Both the position numbers and the translations under genes were made by a program. A stretch of 64,000 nucleotides of DNA from positions 192,279 through 256,278 of the forward strand of contig JARGPB010000003.1 of assembly GCA_029212905.1 (NCBI GenBank), read 5' to 3'. The notes beneath the pieces are model-generated. The model saw nothing but the letters and a program-made list of their open reading frames with translations, was not told the origin of the DNA and ran no database searches. Source of the stretch: Thalassovita sp. GTDB taxonomy: Bacteria > Pseudomonadota > Alphaproteobacteria > Rhodobacterales > Rhodobacteraceae. Shown in pieces: positions 35,229 to 44,431 of the stretch (position 1 is the first letter of the stretch; each line of letters begins with the position of its first letter).

Positions 35229-36971
35229 TTATTCCCAGCAGCTGACCAGGACGGTCATACCCGAGGCGACACCGATCATGTCCTCGGGGGCCATGGCGGT
35301 GATCTGGTCGGTTTCGCTGGCAGTGACCCCATTCGCGGCCATCAGCTTGCGGATTTCCGAGCCATCCAACGAGAAGTTGACATCGCCGGGCAGTTTCTGA
35401 TTGCCCGAGACCCGGGGCAAGAGCATGCCCAGGACCTTGCCGCCGGTGTCAAACACCGGGCCACCCGCGTCGCCGGGCAGGGCGGTCAGGGCCAGACGGT
35501 CCAGGGTTTCCTCGCCTTGCAGGCCGCGCAGATCAGCCAGGGTGCCGAAGGTCAGCGTGGGCGCATCCAGCACAGCCCCATAAGAGAACCCGGAGACAGC
35601 GATTTCAGATTGCAGGCGCGGTACGGCAGTCTGGAAACTGGCCACGGTGACGGGTGCCAGCGCCTGAGACGGACGCAGAACAGCAAGCCCAAGAGCCGCG
35701 TCAGAGGCCAGAACGGTTGCCTCGGTATCGGCATCCAGGGTGATGCGGCTACAGGACTGGACGGCGTCGGCGGTGGTCACGACGGTGCCTTTGCTATCCA
35801 CAAAGAACCCCGAGCGGCTGAGCTTGGGCTGACGAATGTCCAATCCCGCGACCAGATCCACGCGCTGTTCCAGATTGCTGCCAGCCGCAGGGTCCAGCAC
35901 GCCGTCAATGCGGGCAAAGCTGGACTGCATCTCGCCCAGCAGGCGGGTGCGGCGCTCTTCGTCGCCGGTGGGCCAGATCAGGGTAAAGCCTTTGATCTGC
36001 CCGTCCTTTAGCGTGGCCTGGGTGTGGGACACGACTTGCGCGCCCTCGCCGACCAGTTTGAACGAGTCACCGTCCAGGTTGCGCGGGCCGTCCAGAGGCA
36101 CGATTTCCAGCGTCTGCATGATGTCATACAGGCCATACAGCGTGTTGCGATCCCCCGTCTGAGAGATCAGCAGGACACGGGCCTGAGGCACCGATCCCGT
36201 GGCGGTGAAATGCGCAAAGGGGGCCTCGTATTTGTCGAACTTGACGGCGCCCAGGGGCAGTTTCATTTCGATGCCCATGCGGCTGTCCGCGGTGGTTTGC
36301 AGGTCCAGACCGTTCAGGATGGCGTTATATTGCGCCAGCAGCTCGGCGCGCTGGCCGGTGGTCATGACGCCGGTGGGTTCGTATCCGTTGGCCTCTTGCC
36401 AGGCGGACATCGAGGCGCGGGTGCCGCGCCCATAGGATCCGTCAATCGACGAGTTGTAGAACCCGGCCCATTGCAGCAGGCGCTGGAGGTCTTTCTTTTC
36501 GTCGCGGGTCAGGGCGGCCTCGCTGGCGCGGGCCTCGCGGATGGTTTCGTCGGGCTGACGAATTTCGGGCTCGGCCACGGGCTGAGGCTCTGGCGTTGGC
36601 GCGGTTTCGGTGGCCGGAGGCGCGGCGGGCGTGGTCACGCCAGCAGTCCCAACCGGCCAGAACTGGCTTTCGAAATTCGAGGAATAGGCGATGAAACTGT
36701 CACGTGGGATCGAGCCCTCGGCGCGGTAAACGCGCAACACTTGTTCGGCGTCATCACGCAGGTAGGGGCCCAGTGCGACGGCATACCAGCCCCCGGGCAT
36801 GACGAATCCATTCACGTCCTGCAACTGTCCCGCATAGGCGCGTGCACGGTCCAGGGCCTGCGATAGGGTGGGTTGGGCCTCGATCTGTACCCAGACCGTA
36901 TTGTCTTGTGCGAAAAGGCTTTTGGTGGTCATCACCAGAAAAATAAGAGCGGCGGTCACTAATCTCTGCAT
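35229..36971 (-). CDS. Secreted SPOR/peptidoglycan-binding protein with inactive trypsin-like domain
   Basis: This 580-residue protein has a signal peptide (LVTAALIFLVMTTKSLFAQ), a SPOR-like repeat (about 24-98), a peptidoglycan-binding-like domain (about 155-215, LQRLLQWAGFYNSSIDGSYG) and a trypsin-fold C-terminal half. Two of the three catalytic residues are changed. The His position reads TTADAV (Asp402) and the Ser position GDAGGP (Ala502); Asp424 remains. It is therefore probably a pseudoprotease that binds peptidoglycan and perhaps substrates or regulators in the envelope. Confidence 0.8.
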   Translation of the reverse strand: MQRLVTAALIFLVMTTKSLFAQDNTVWVQIEAQPTLSQALDRARAYAGQLQDVNGFVMPGGWYAVALGPYLRDDAEQVLRVYRAEGSIPRDSFIAYSSNFESQFWPVGTAGVTTPAAPPATETAPTPEPQPVAEPEIRQPDETIREARASEAALTRDEKKDLQRLLQWAGFYNSSIDGSYGRGTRASMSAWQEANGYEPTGVMTTGQRAELLAQYNAILNGLDLQTTADSRMGIEMKLPLGAVKFDKYEAPFAHFTATGSVPQARVLLISQTGDRNTLYGLYDIMQTLEIVPLDGPRNLDGDSFKLVGEGAQVVSHTQATLKDGQIKGFTLIWPTGDEERRTRLLGEMQSSFARIDGVLDPAAGSNLEQRVDLVAGLDIRQPKLSRSGFFVDSKGTVVTTADAVQSCSRITLDADTEATVLASDAALGLAVLRPSQALAPVTVASFQTAVPRLQSEIAVSGFSYGAVLDAPTLTFGTLADLRGLQGEETLDRLALTALPGDAGGPVFDTGGKVLGMLLPRVSGNQKLPGDVNFSLDGSEIRKLMAANGVTASETDQITAMAPEDMIGVASGMTVLVSCWE

Positions 36972-37070
36972 ATTGTTAAAAGGTCCTTGCCCTGCATTTG
37001 TAAACGTCTTTGGGGATGGGTTTTACCAAATCACGCGTTTCATGCATCCAAATAATGCGTCTGGGTGCAA

Positions 37071-37099
37071 TTGACCCCGCTTCCGGGGGACCGTAGGTA
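37071..37099 (+). promoter_or_regulatory. Promoter of the glyQ operon
   Basis: TTGACC (37071-37076) and TAGGTA (37094-37099) are 17 bases apart, about 50 bases before the glyQ start. This is the best sigma-70-like match in the gap. Confidence 0.55.
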
Positions 37100-37146
37100 G
37101 AGCGGGACTTTTTCTTGGGCCGATTAACGGACCACCAGAGGCTGGA

Positions 37147-38082
37147 ATGATGGCAGAGACGACCACCAAACCGCGCAGTTTTCAGGAAATCATCCTGAGG
37201 CTCCAGAACTATTGGGCTGAAAAGGGCTGCGCAGTGATGCAGCCCTATGACATGGAGGTCGGCGCGGGCACGTTCCACCCGGCCACGACGCTGCGATCCT
37301 TGGGCAATCGGCCCTGGGCTGCGGCCTATGTGCAGCCCTCGCGCCGCCCCACCGACGGGCGCTATGGCGAGAACCCGAACCGGTTGCAGCACTATTACCA
37401 GTATCAGGTGCTGATCAAACCCAGCCCGCCGGATTTGCAGGAGCTGTATCTGGGGTCTTTGCAGGCGATTGGCATCGACATGGATCTGCATGACATCCGT
37501 TTTGTCGAGGACGACTGGGAATCGCCCACTCTGGGCGCCTGGGGTCTGGGCTGGGAAGTCTGGTGCGACGGGATGGAAGTCTCGCAGTTTACCTATTTCC
37601 AACAGGTGGGCGGGCATGATTGCCATCCGGTCTCCGGCGAGCTGACCTATGGTCTGGAGCGGCTGGCGATGTATGTGCTGGGCGTCGATCACGTGATGGA
37701 CATGCCGTACAATGATCCTGACGCGCCGATCGCGCTGAAATACGGCGACGTGTTCCGCCAGACCGAGCAGGAATATTCGCGCTGGAATTTCGACGTGGCG
37801 AACACCGACACCCTGTTGAAACATTTCGAAGAGGCCGAGGCCGAGTGCGAGGCGATCCTGTCGCAAGAGCATACCGACCCCAAGACCGGCAAGCGCATCA
37901 TCATGGCGCATCCGGCCTATGATCAGTGCATCAAGGCCAGCCATCTGTTCAACCTGCTGGACGCGCGCGGCGTGATTTCTGTCACCGAACGCCAGGCCTA
38001 TATCGGGCGTGTGCGGGCGCTGGCCAAACAATGCGCCGACGCCTTTGTGCAAACCGAGGCCGGGGGCTGGGCTGCGGAATGA
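37147..38082 (+). CDS. glyQ: Glycyl-tRNA synthetase alpha subunit
   Basis: This 311-residue subunit binds glycine and ATP in the bacterial tetrameric enzyme. Motifs include [58 protein letters not shown] and [14 protein letters not shown], all standard for GlyQ. Two adjacent ATG codons are possible starts (37147 and 37150). Its stop overlaps the next start (ATGA), and the beta subunit gene follows after the DUF6446 gene. Confidence 0.97.
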   Translation: MMAETTTKPRSFQEIILRLQNYWAEKGCAVMQPYDMEVGAGTFHPATTLRSLGNRPWAAAYVQPSRRPTDGRYGENPNRLQHYYQYQVLIKPSPPDLQELYLGSLQAIGIDMDLHDIRFVEDDWESPTLGAWGLGWEVWCDGMEVSQFTYFQQVGGHDCHPVSGELTYGLERLAMYVLGVDHVMDMPYNDPDAPIALKYGDVFRQTEQEYSRWNFDVANTDTLLKHFEEAEAECEAILSQEHTDPKTGKRIIMAHPAYDQCIKASHLFNLLDARGVISVTERQAYIGRVRALAKQCADAFVQTEAGGWAAE

Positions 38083-38606
38083 CCGGGAAACTGATAGCGG
38101 GGTTTATCGTGGTTACGGCTTTGGTTGCCGGTGTGGCGATGTATTACCTTCAGGTTTATGCCTATTACGACGAGGTCACGGCCTCGGGCACGGACGACGT
38201 GCAGATGACGTCGCTGGCCAGCGGTCAGCCTGAACCTATCGTCTATGATAATTTCCAGGCGATTGATTCCGACAGTTCTCCGATCCGGTTCCGGGCCTGT
38301 TTCACCACCAACCACAGCCAGGCGATGCTGAGCGAGACGTTCCAGTCCTATCAGGATGCCGCGCCACTGGTTGCACCCGGCTGGTTCGACTGTTTCGACG
38401 CCAAAGACCTGGGGCACGCGCTGGAAAGCGGCTCGGCTCTGGCGTTCATGGGACAGGAAAATTACCGCTATGGCATCGACCGTATCGTCGCCGTGATGGA
38501 TGACGGGCGCGGCTTTGTCTGGCACCAGATCAACCATTGCGGCGAGGTCGCGTTCAACGGTGAACCCGTGCCTGCCGATTGCCCAACTCCGCCAGAAGGC
38601 CACTGA
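38079..38606 (+). CDS. DUF6446 family protein between glyQ and glyS
   Basis: This 175-residue protein starts with an uncleaved membrane anchor ([21 protein letters not shown]) followed by a periplasmic domain with several Cys ([30 protein letters not shown]). Its ATG overlaps the glyQ stop and its stop nearly abuts glyS, so it is co-translated with the glycyl-tRNA synthetase subunits. I know it as DUF6446 in Rhodobacterales. The function is unknown, and there is no obvious reason for its place in the operon. Confidence 0.8.
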   Translation: MTGKLIAGFIVVTALVAGVAMYYLQVYAYYDEVTASGTDDVQMTSLASGQPEPIVYDNFQAIDSDSSPIRFRACFTTNHSQAMLSETFQSYQDAAPLVAPGWFDCFDAKDLGHALESGSALAFMGQENYRYGIDRIVAVMDDGRGFVWHQINHCGEVAFNGEPVPADCPTPPEGH

Positions 38607-38607
38607 T

Positions 38608-40854
38608 ATGCCCGATTTGCTGATCGAACTTTTCTCTGAGGAAATCCCGGCCCGGATGCAGACCCGCGCCGCTGACGACCTGAAGAAACGCGTGACCGAT
38701 GGTCTGGTCGAGGCCGGTTTGACCTATGGCTCGGCTGCGGCCTTTTCGACACCCCGCCGTCTGGCGCTGACCATCGAGGGCCTGCTGGACCAAAGCCCAA
38801 CCGTGCGCGAAGAGCGCAAAGGCCCCCGTGTGGACGCCCCCGAAAAGGCGATCGAGGGGTTCTTGCGCGGGGCGGGCCTGACCCGCGATCAGCTGGAAGA
38901 GCGCGATGACAAAAAGGGCCGCGTGTTCTTTGCCGTCATTGAAAAACCGGGCCGTCCGGCGGCCGAGATCGTGGCCGAGGTGCTGGAAGACTGCATTCGC
39001 AACTTCCCCTGGCCGAAATCCATGCGCTGGGGCGCGGGGTCGCTGCGCTGGGTGCGTCCGCTGCACTCGATCCTGTGCATTCTGACTGATGAATCGGGTG
39101 CCGAGATTGTCCCGATGGATGTGGACGGCATCACCGCTGGCAACACCACGCAGGGCCATCGGTTCATGGCCTCGGGGCCGTTTGTCGTGCACGGGTTCGA
39201 TGACTACGTCACCAAGCTGAAGCGCGACCACGTTATTTTGTCCGCAACCGAGCGCGCCGATCACATCTGGCAGGACGCCACCAATCAGGCCTTTGCCAAC
39301 GGGCTGGAGGTTGTCGAAGACCGCGGCCTGCTGGCCGAAGTCGCCGGGCTGGTTGAATGGCCCGTCGTGCTGATGGGGGAAATCGGCGCGGATTTCCTGG
39401 AACTGCCCCCCGAGGTGCTGCAAACCTCGATGAAAGAGCACCAGAAGTTTTTCAGCGTAAAGAACCCGAAAACCGGGCGGATCGAACGGTTCATCACCGT
39501 CGCCAACCGCGAAACCGCAGATCAAGGCGCGACCATTCTGGCGGGCAACCAAAAGGTGCTGTCGGCGCGTCTGTCGGATGCGAAGTTCTTTTGGGAGAAT
39601 GACCTGCGTGTCGCCAAGGCGGGCATGTCCGACTGGACCGACCGCCTGTCCAACGTGACCTTTCATAACAAGCTGGGCACTCAGGCCGCGCGGATCGACC
39701 GGATTGCCGCTTTGTCGCGTGAAATCGCGCCTGTGCTGGGGATCGAGCCCGATCTGGCGCAGCAGGCAGCCGCCGTGGCCAAGGCCGATCTGTCCTCGGA
39801 AATGGTGTATGAATTCCCTGAATTGCAGGGGCTGATGGGGCGCTATTACGCGCAGGCCGCTGGCCTGCCGCAGGCCGTCGCCAACGCAGCCGAGCAGCAT
39901 TACGCGCCGTTGGGCCCGTCGGATGAGGTGCCATCAGAGGCGGTTTCGACTATCGTGGCGCTGGCGGACAAGCTGGATACGCTGACCGGGTTCTGGGCGA
40001 TCGACGAAAAACCGACCGGGTCAAAGGACCCGTTCGCGCTGCGCCGTGCGGCGTTGGGGGTGATCCGCATCATCCTGGCCGGGGACATCCGGGTCAATCT
40101 GGACCGTTTCATCGACAGCCAGTTGCTGAAGCATCAGATCAACCAGTCCGAAGGAACCGAGGCCGAGATGGCCGCGCTGAACGATATTCTGGATGAAATC
40201 GCTGATCACGGGGTGTTTGGCGCCGCGTTCCGCACGGTTCTGGACAAGCTGGACGGCAAGGATGACGCGCCGGATACCTCGGACGGGTCATTGTTGCAGA
40301 CCATGGGGACCACCGTGCCCGATACCAGCACGGATCTGCTGGCGTTTTTCCATGACCGGCTGAAGGTCTATCTGCGCGATCAGGGGCTGCGGCATGACGT
40401 TATTGATGCCTGTCTGGCGATGCCGGGGACCGATGACCTGACCTTGTTGGTGAAACGTGCCACGACGCTGGGGGCCTTTTTGAAAACGGATGACGGGGAA
40501 AACCTGTTGCAGGGCTATAAGCGTGCCAACAACATCCTGACCCAGGCCGAGGCCAAGGATGGGGTCGAGTATTCCTATGGCGCGGATGTGAAATTCGCCG
40601 AAACCGACGAGGAAAAGGCGCTGTTCGCGGCGCTGGATGCGGCCGAGGCGCAGATCGCCCCGGCGATGGAGGCCGAGGATTTCGAGGCGGCCATGTCGGC
40701 CATGGCCTCGTTGCGGGCCCCGATTGACGCGTTTTTCGAGGCTGTTCAGGTCAACGCAGAGAATGAGGTTGTGCGTCGCAACCGTCTGAACCTGCTGTCG
40801 CGCATTCGCGTGATTTGCCTGTCGGTGGCCGATCTGGGCGTGATCGAGGGCTGA
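38608..40854 (+). CDS. glyS: Glycyl-tRNA synthetase beta subunit
   Basis: This 748-residue subunit recognises tRNA-Gly. It opens MPDLLIELFSEEIPARM, the classic start, and has the HD-like domain region (VYEFPELQGLMGRYYAQAAG) and KSMRWGAGSLRWVRPLHS. A C-terminal anticodon-binding region (FFEAVQVNAENEVVRRNRLN) is present. The gene follows the DUF6446 gene without a spacer. A hairpin plus one copy of the 21-base repeat follows the stop. Confidence 0.97.
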   Translation: MPDLLIELFSEEIPARMQTRAADDLKKRVTDGLVEAGLTYGSAAAFSTPRRLALTIEGLLDQSPTVREERKGPRVDAPEKAIEGFLRGAGLTRDQLEERDDKKGRVFFAVIEKPGRPAAEIVAEVLEDCIRNFPWPKSMRWGAGSLRWVRPLHSILCILTDESGAEIVPMDVDGITAGNTTQGHRFMASGPFVVHGFDDYVTKLKRDHVILSATERADHIWQDATNQAFANGLEVVEDRGLLAEVAGLVEWPVVLMGEIGADFLELPPEVLQTSMKEHQKFFSVKNPKTGRIERFITVANRETADQGATILAGNQKVLSARLSDAKFFWENDLRVAKAGMSDWTDRLSNVTFHNKLGTQAARIDRIAALSREIAPVLGIEPDLAQQAAAVAKADLSSEMVYEFPELQGLMGRYYAQAAGLPQAVANAAEQHYAPLGPSDEVPSEAVSTIVALADKLDTLTGFWAIDEKPTGSKDPFALRRAALGVIRIILAGDIRVNLDRFIDSQLLKHQINQSEGTEAEMAALNDILDEIADHGVFGAAFRTVLDKLDGKDDAPDTSDGSLLQTMGTTVPDTSTDLLAFFHDRLKVYLRDQGLRHDVIDACLAMPGTDDLTLLVKRATTLGAFLKTDDGENLLQGYKRANNILTQAEAKDGVEYSYGADVKFAETDEEKALFAALDAAEAQIAPAMEAEDFEAAMSAMASLRAPIDAFFEAVQVNAENEVVRRNRLNLLSRIRVICLSVADLGVIEG

Positions 40855-40857
40855 TGG

Positions 40858-40904
40858 CAGGGGGCGCTGCCCCCTGACCCCCGGAGTATTTACGGCAAGA
40901 TGAA
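40858..40904 (+). repeat. Hairpin plus copy 4 of the 21-base repeat
   Basis: CAGGGGGC and GCCCCCTG (40858-40876) form a perfect stem around GCT, immediately after the glyS stop. The repeat follows at 40884-40904 (GAGTATTT, ACG, GCAAGATGAA). The arrangement is the same as at 29721-29770. Confidence 0.75.
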
Positions 40905-40972
40905 AGCGCGCGCAGGAAAAATCCAGACGCGGGCTTGCCTTGTTGGGGCTGGGGCGTATTCTGCGGCTACTT

Positions 40973-43543
40973 ATGAAAGGCGCCGCAGTGCAGCAAAATG
41001 ATCCTGACATCACCTTGATCACCCCGGTGGCCCCTGTGGCGACCTCGACCCATGGCGGGCGGGCGAAATGTCTGCAACGCCTGGTGCGGTTGGATTTGCC
41101 GGTGCCGAAGACTGTTGCCCTGAGCTTTGATGCGGTGCATCGGATTGCGGCTGGCGAGACGCTGGATACGCAGGATTTGCTGAAGCCATTTGGCCCGTCG
41201 GCATTGGTTTGCGTGCGTCCGTCCTCGGAGGATCCTGATTGGGGCGGGCCGGGGGCTGTGCTGAATATCGGGATGAATGACGCGCTGTATGTCGAGCTGT
41301 GTGATCAGCTGGGGCAGGACGCGGCAAGCGCGATGTATCTGCGGTTTGTTCAGGCCTATGCGATTCATGTGGCGCGTCTGGACCCGGATATGTTTGATGA
41401 TGTGCCTTCGGACGGGCCGGAGGGGCTGTCGGAGGCCTTGCGGGCCTATGAGGATGAGACCGAGGAGAGCTTTCCTCAGGATCCGGCGGTGCAATTGGCC
41501 GAGGTTTTGCGGTCCATGGCGCGGGCCTGGGAGGGGACGACCGCGCGTCTGTTGCGCCAGGCCAAGGGGGCGCCTGCGGATGCGGGGCTGGGTCTGGTTG
41601 TGCAGGAAATGGCGCTGGGGATGGGACTGGGTGAATGTGGCTCAGGCGTGATTCAGCTGGTGAATTCCAAGACCGGCGAGCCTCAGATCACCGGGCGCTA
41701 CCTGTCGCAATCTCAGGGTCGCGATGCGCTGTCCAAAGGGGCAGGGGCGATGTTTCTGGGCCGGGACGAGCGCGGGCCGTCCTTGCAAGAGCTGGAGCCA
41801 GAGGCCTATGACGCGCTGATTGACCATACGCGGCTGATGCGGGTGCGGCTGCGCGAGGAAATGCAGGCGGAATTCACCATCGAAAACGGCCATGTGCATC
41901 TGCTGGACGGGGTGCGCGTGGCGCGTAGTGCCCGCGCGGCAGTACGGATCGCGATCAGCCTGGCCGAGGATGGGATCATCCCCAAAGAAGAGGCGCTGAC
42001 GCGGATTGAACCGCGTGCGATCAACGAATTGCTGCACCGGCAGGTGGATCCCGAGGCCGAGCGGGACCGCTTGGTCCAGGGGATTGCCGCCAGTCCGGGG
42101 GCTGCGACGGGGCGGATCGTGTTTTCGGCCGCCGAGGCGCAGGCCAGTGCGGCGCGGGGCGAAGCCTGTATTCTGGTGCGACGCGAAACCAGCCCCGAGG
42201 ATATTCGCGGGATGCATGCCGCTGTGGGTGTGTTGACCGAACGCGGCGGGATCACCAGCCATGCGGCGGTGATCGGGCGTGGAATGGGGCTGCCTTGTGT
42301 GGTTGGGGCCTCGGCGTTGACGTTCAATCTGCGGCGCAGTGTGCTGCGGGCCCCGGATGGGCGTGAATTCCGCGCGGGCGATATTATCACGATCGACGGC
42401 ACCAATGGCGAGGTCCTGGTCGGCGAGCCTGAGATGCTGGAAGCCACCCAGGACGATGCCTTTCTGACCTTGATGGGCTGGGCGGACGAACATCGCGACA
42501 TCGGGGTGCGCGCCAATGCGGATACCCCGGCGGATGCGAAAACGGCGCGGAACTTTGGCGCTCAGGGGATCGGCCTGTGCCGGACCGAGCATATGTTCTT
42601 TGAGGCCGACCGGCTGACCGTGATGCGCGAGATGATCTTTGCCGATGGTGTCGGGGATCGCCGCGCCGCGCTGGACCGTCTGTTGCCCATGCAACGCGAG
42701 GACTTTGCCGAGCTGTTCCGCATCATGCAGGGGCAGCCCGTATGTATCCGTCTGTTCGATCCGCCCTTGCATGAATTCCTGCCGTCCGACCGGGCCGGGC
42801 ACCGCGAACTGGCCGAAGCGCTGGATCTGCCGCTGTCCGACGTGACCCGGCGGGTCGAGGACCTGTCGGAATATAACCCGATGCTGGGGATGCGCGGCGT
42901 GCGGTTGGGCATCACTATGCCCGAGATCTATGAAATGCAGGCGCGGGCGATCTTTGAGGCGACAATCGAGGCCAGCCGTGATGGCGATCCTGTGGTGCCA
43001 GAGATCATGATCCCGCTGGTGTCGGCCAAACGCGAGGTCGAGCTGGTCAAGACGCGCGTCGATGCAATCGCCGCCGCCGTACGCAACGAGACCGGCGTGA
43101 CCTTTGCCTATCGTCTGGGCGTGATGGTGGAAACGCCGCGTGCGGCGCTGCGCGCTGCGGAAATCGCGCCGCATTGTGCGTTCTTGTCCTTTGGGACGAA
43201 CGACCTGACGCAGATGACCTATGGTCTGTCGCGCGATGATGCCGGCCGGTTCATGTCGACCTATGTTCAGCAGGGTGTTTACCCAGAAGACCCATTTCAT
43301 GTGCTAGATGTTGATGGCGTAGGCGAATTGCTGAGTATTGGGGCCGCGCGCGGGCGTGGGGCGCATCCGGGCTTGACCCTGTCGATTTGCGGTGAACACG
43401 GGGGCAACCCCGAATCAATCGCGTTCTGTCGTGCCGAAGGGTTCAGCTATGTGTCCTGTTCGCCTTTCCGGGTGCCCGTGGCGCGCTTGGCCGCTGCTCA
43501 GTTGGCGGTCCGCGATAAAATGCAATTCCCCGTCGCTAAGTAA
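40973..43543 (+). CDS. Pyruvate, phosphate dikinase-like protein with altered N-terminal domain
   Basis: This 856-residue protein keeps the PPDK swivelling domain (GGITSHAAVIGRGMG, phospho-His430) and the PEP/pyruvate domain (SFGTNDLTQMTYGLSRDD, ICGEHGG with its Cys). The N-terminal ATP-grasp half is diverged. The usual TRDP region reads VIQLVNS, and the LQTR motif that contacts nucleotide phosphates reads LDGV (311-314). It may use PEP and pyruvate differently, or act as a regulatory or transferase protein. The start follows a repeat element after glyS. Confidence 0.82.
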   Translation: MKGAAVQQNDPDITLITPVAPVATSTHGGRAKCLQRLVRLDLPVPKTVALSFDAVHRIAAGETLDTQDLLKPFGPSALVCVRPSSEDPDWGGPGAVLNIGMNDALYVELCDQLGQDAASAMYLRFVQAYAIHVARLDPDMFDDVPSDGPEGLSEALRAYEDETEESFPQDPAVQLAEVLRSMARAWEGTTARLLRQAKGAPADAGLGLVVQEMALGMGLGECGSGVIQLVNSKTGEPQITGRYLSQSQGRDALSKGAGAMFLGRDERGPSLQELEPEAYDALIDHTRLMRVRLREEMQAEFTIENGHVHLLDGVRVARSARAAVRIAISLAEDGIIPKEEALTRIEPRAINELLHRQVDPEAERDRLVQGIAASPGAATGRIVFSAAEAQASAARGEACILVRRETSPEDIRGMHAAVGVLTERGGITSHAAVIGRGMGLPCVVGASALTFNLRRSVLRAPDGREFRAGDIITIDGTNGEVLVGEPEMLEATQDDAFLTLMGWADEHRDIGVRANADTPADAKTARNFGAQGIGLCRTEHMFFEADRLTVMREMIFADGVGDRRAALDRLLPMQREDFAELFRIMQGQPVCIRLFDPPLHEFLPSDRAGHRELAEALDLPLSDVTRRVEDLSEYNPMLGMRGVRLGITMPEIYEMQARAIFEATIEASRDGDPVVPEIMIPLVSAKREVELVKTRVDAIAAAVRNETGVTFAYRLGVMVETPRAALRAAEIAPHCAFLSFGTNDLTQMTYGLSRDDAGRFMSTYVQQGVYPEDPFHVLDVDGVGELLSIGAARGRGAHPGLTLSICGEHGGNPESIAFCRAEGFSYVSCSPFRVPVARLAAAQLAVRDKMQFPVAK

Positions 43544-43624
43544 CAGTTATTTAAAACTTTTCTAATTATCTGAGCGGCGTGGCAGATGATGCTGCACTGC
43601 AACATGTCGCTGTAGCCCGGCCCT

Positions 43625-43649
43625 GCGGGTGGACGAACCGCGTTTTTTT
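43625..43649 (+). terminator. Possible terminator after the PPDK-like gene
   Basis: GCGGGT and ACCGC can pair with one bulged base, followed by seven T (43643-43649). The stem is short, but the T run is clear. Confidence 0.45.
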
Positions 43650-43711
43650 CTCTAAGGGCCGGGTGCTATGACGACGTCAAACGGCGTTTCTGTCGCTCGG
43701 AGACTGATAAA

Positions 43712-44329
43712 ATGCGTATCCTTTTGGCCCTTGTTCTGGCCGTTTCGACCGTGACCCCGGCCTTTGCCGACACACCGATGAACCAAGTGCTGAAGCAAGA
43801 ACAGCGCGGCCTGTTTGGCGTGTCTGCTGCGCGGCTCAGCAAGTTGCTGCGCCCTGAGGGCAAGGTTGAGCAGATCAACTATACCCGCGCATGGCTGTCG
43901 TCTTTGCCGGTCGCCAAGGGCGGCGAACAGTGGCGCTGTCTGGCCGAAGCACTGTATTTCGAAGCGCGCGGCGAAAGCGTCAAGGGACAGTTCGCCGTGG
44001 CCGAGGTTATCATGAACCGCGTGGATAGCGCGCGGTTCCCCAATTCGGTTTGTGGCGTTATCCATCAGGGGACCGGGCGCAAATACCAGTGTCAGTTTAC
44101 CTATACCTGTGACGGCCATGCCGAGGTGATCGCCGAACACAAGGCGTTTGAACGTGTGGGCAAGGTGGCCAAGCTGGTCATTGGCGGCGCACCGCGTGCG
44201 CTGACGGCCGGCGCGACGTATTATCATACCAAAGCGGTCAGCCCGAAATGGTCGCGTAAATTCGCGCGCACCACAACGATCGGCGTACACCATTTTTATC
44301 GCCACCCGACCGAGCTGTCTCAGAACTGA
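43712..44329 (+). CDS. SleB-type cell wall hydrolase
   Basis: This 205-residue protein has a signal peptide (MRILLALVLAVSTVTPAFAD) and a C-terminal Hydrolase_2/SleB domain (WRCLAEALYFEARGESVKGQ, VAEVIMNRV, GVIHQGTGRKYQCQFTYTCD, GATYYHTKAVSPKW). SleB enzymes are lytic transglycosylases; the conserved Glu is in FEARGE. It should cleave peptidoglycan glycan strands during growth or division. There is a weak terminator upstream and a separate folB unit downstream. Confidence 0.9.
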   Translation: MRILLALVLAVSTVTPAFADTPMNQVLKQEQRGLFGVSAARLSKLLRPEGKVEQINYTRAWLSSLPVAKGGEQWRCLAEALYFEARGESVKGQFAVAEVIMNRVDSARFPNSVCGVIHQGTGRKYQCQFTYTCDGHAEVIAEHKAFERVGKVAKLVIGGAPRALTAGATYYHTKAVSPKWSRKFARTTTIGVHHFYRHPTELSQN

Positions 44330-44431
44330 TCACGTGCCGGTTTTGGTACCTGTTCTGGCGCTTGTTGTCTGTTAACCTCTTTGCGAAACCCGTAGGGTGG
44401 CGTTGAACTGACATTCGGGCCAGAGGGAACC

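Noticed and set aside
41642..43300. A 552-codon open frame opposite the PPDK-like gene
   Set aside because: It is antisense to well-conserved PPDK motifs and its own translation has no recognisable features.
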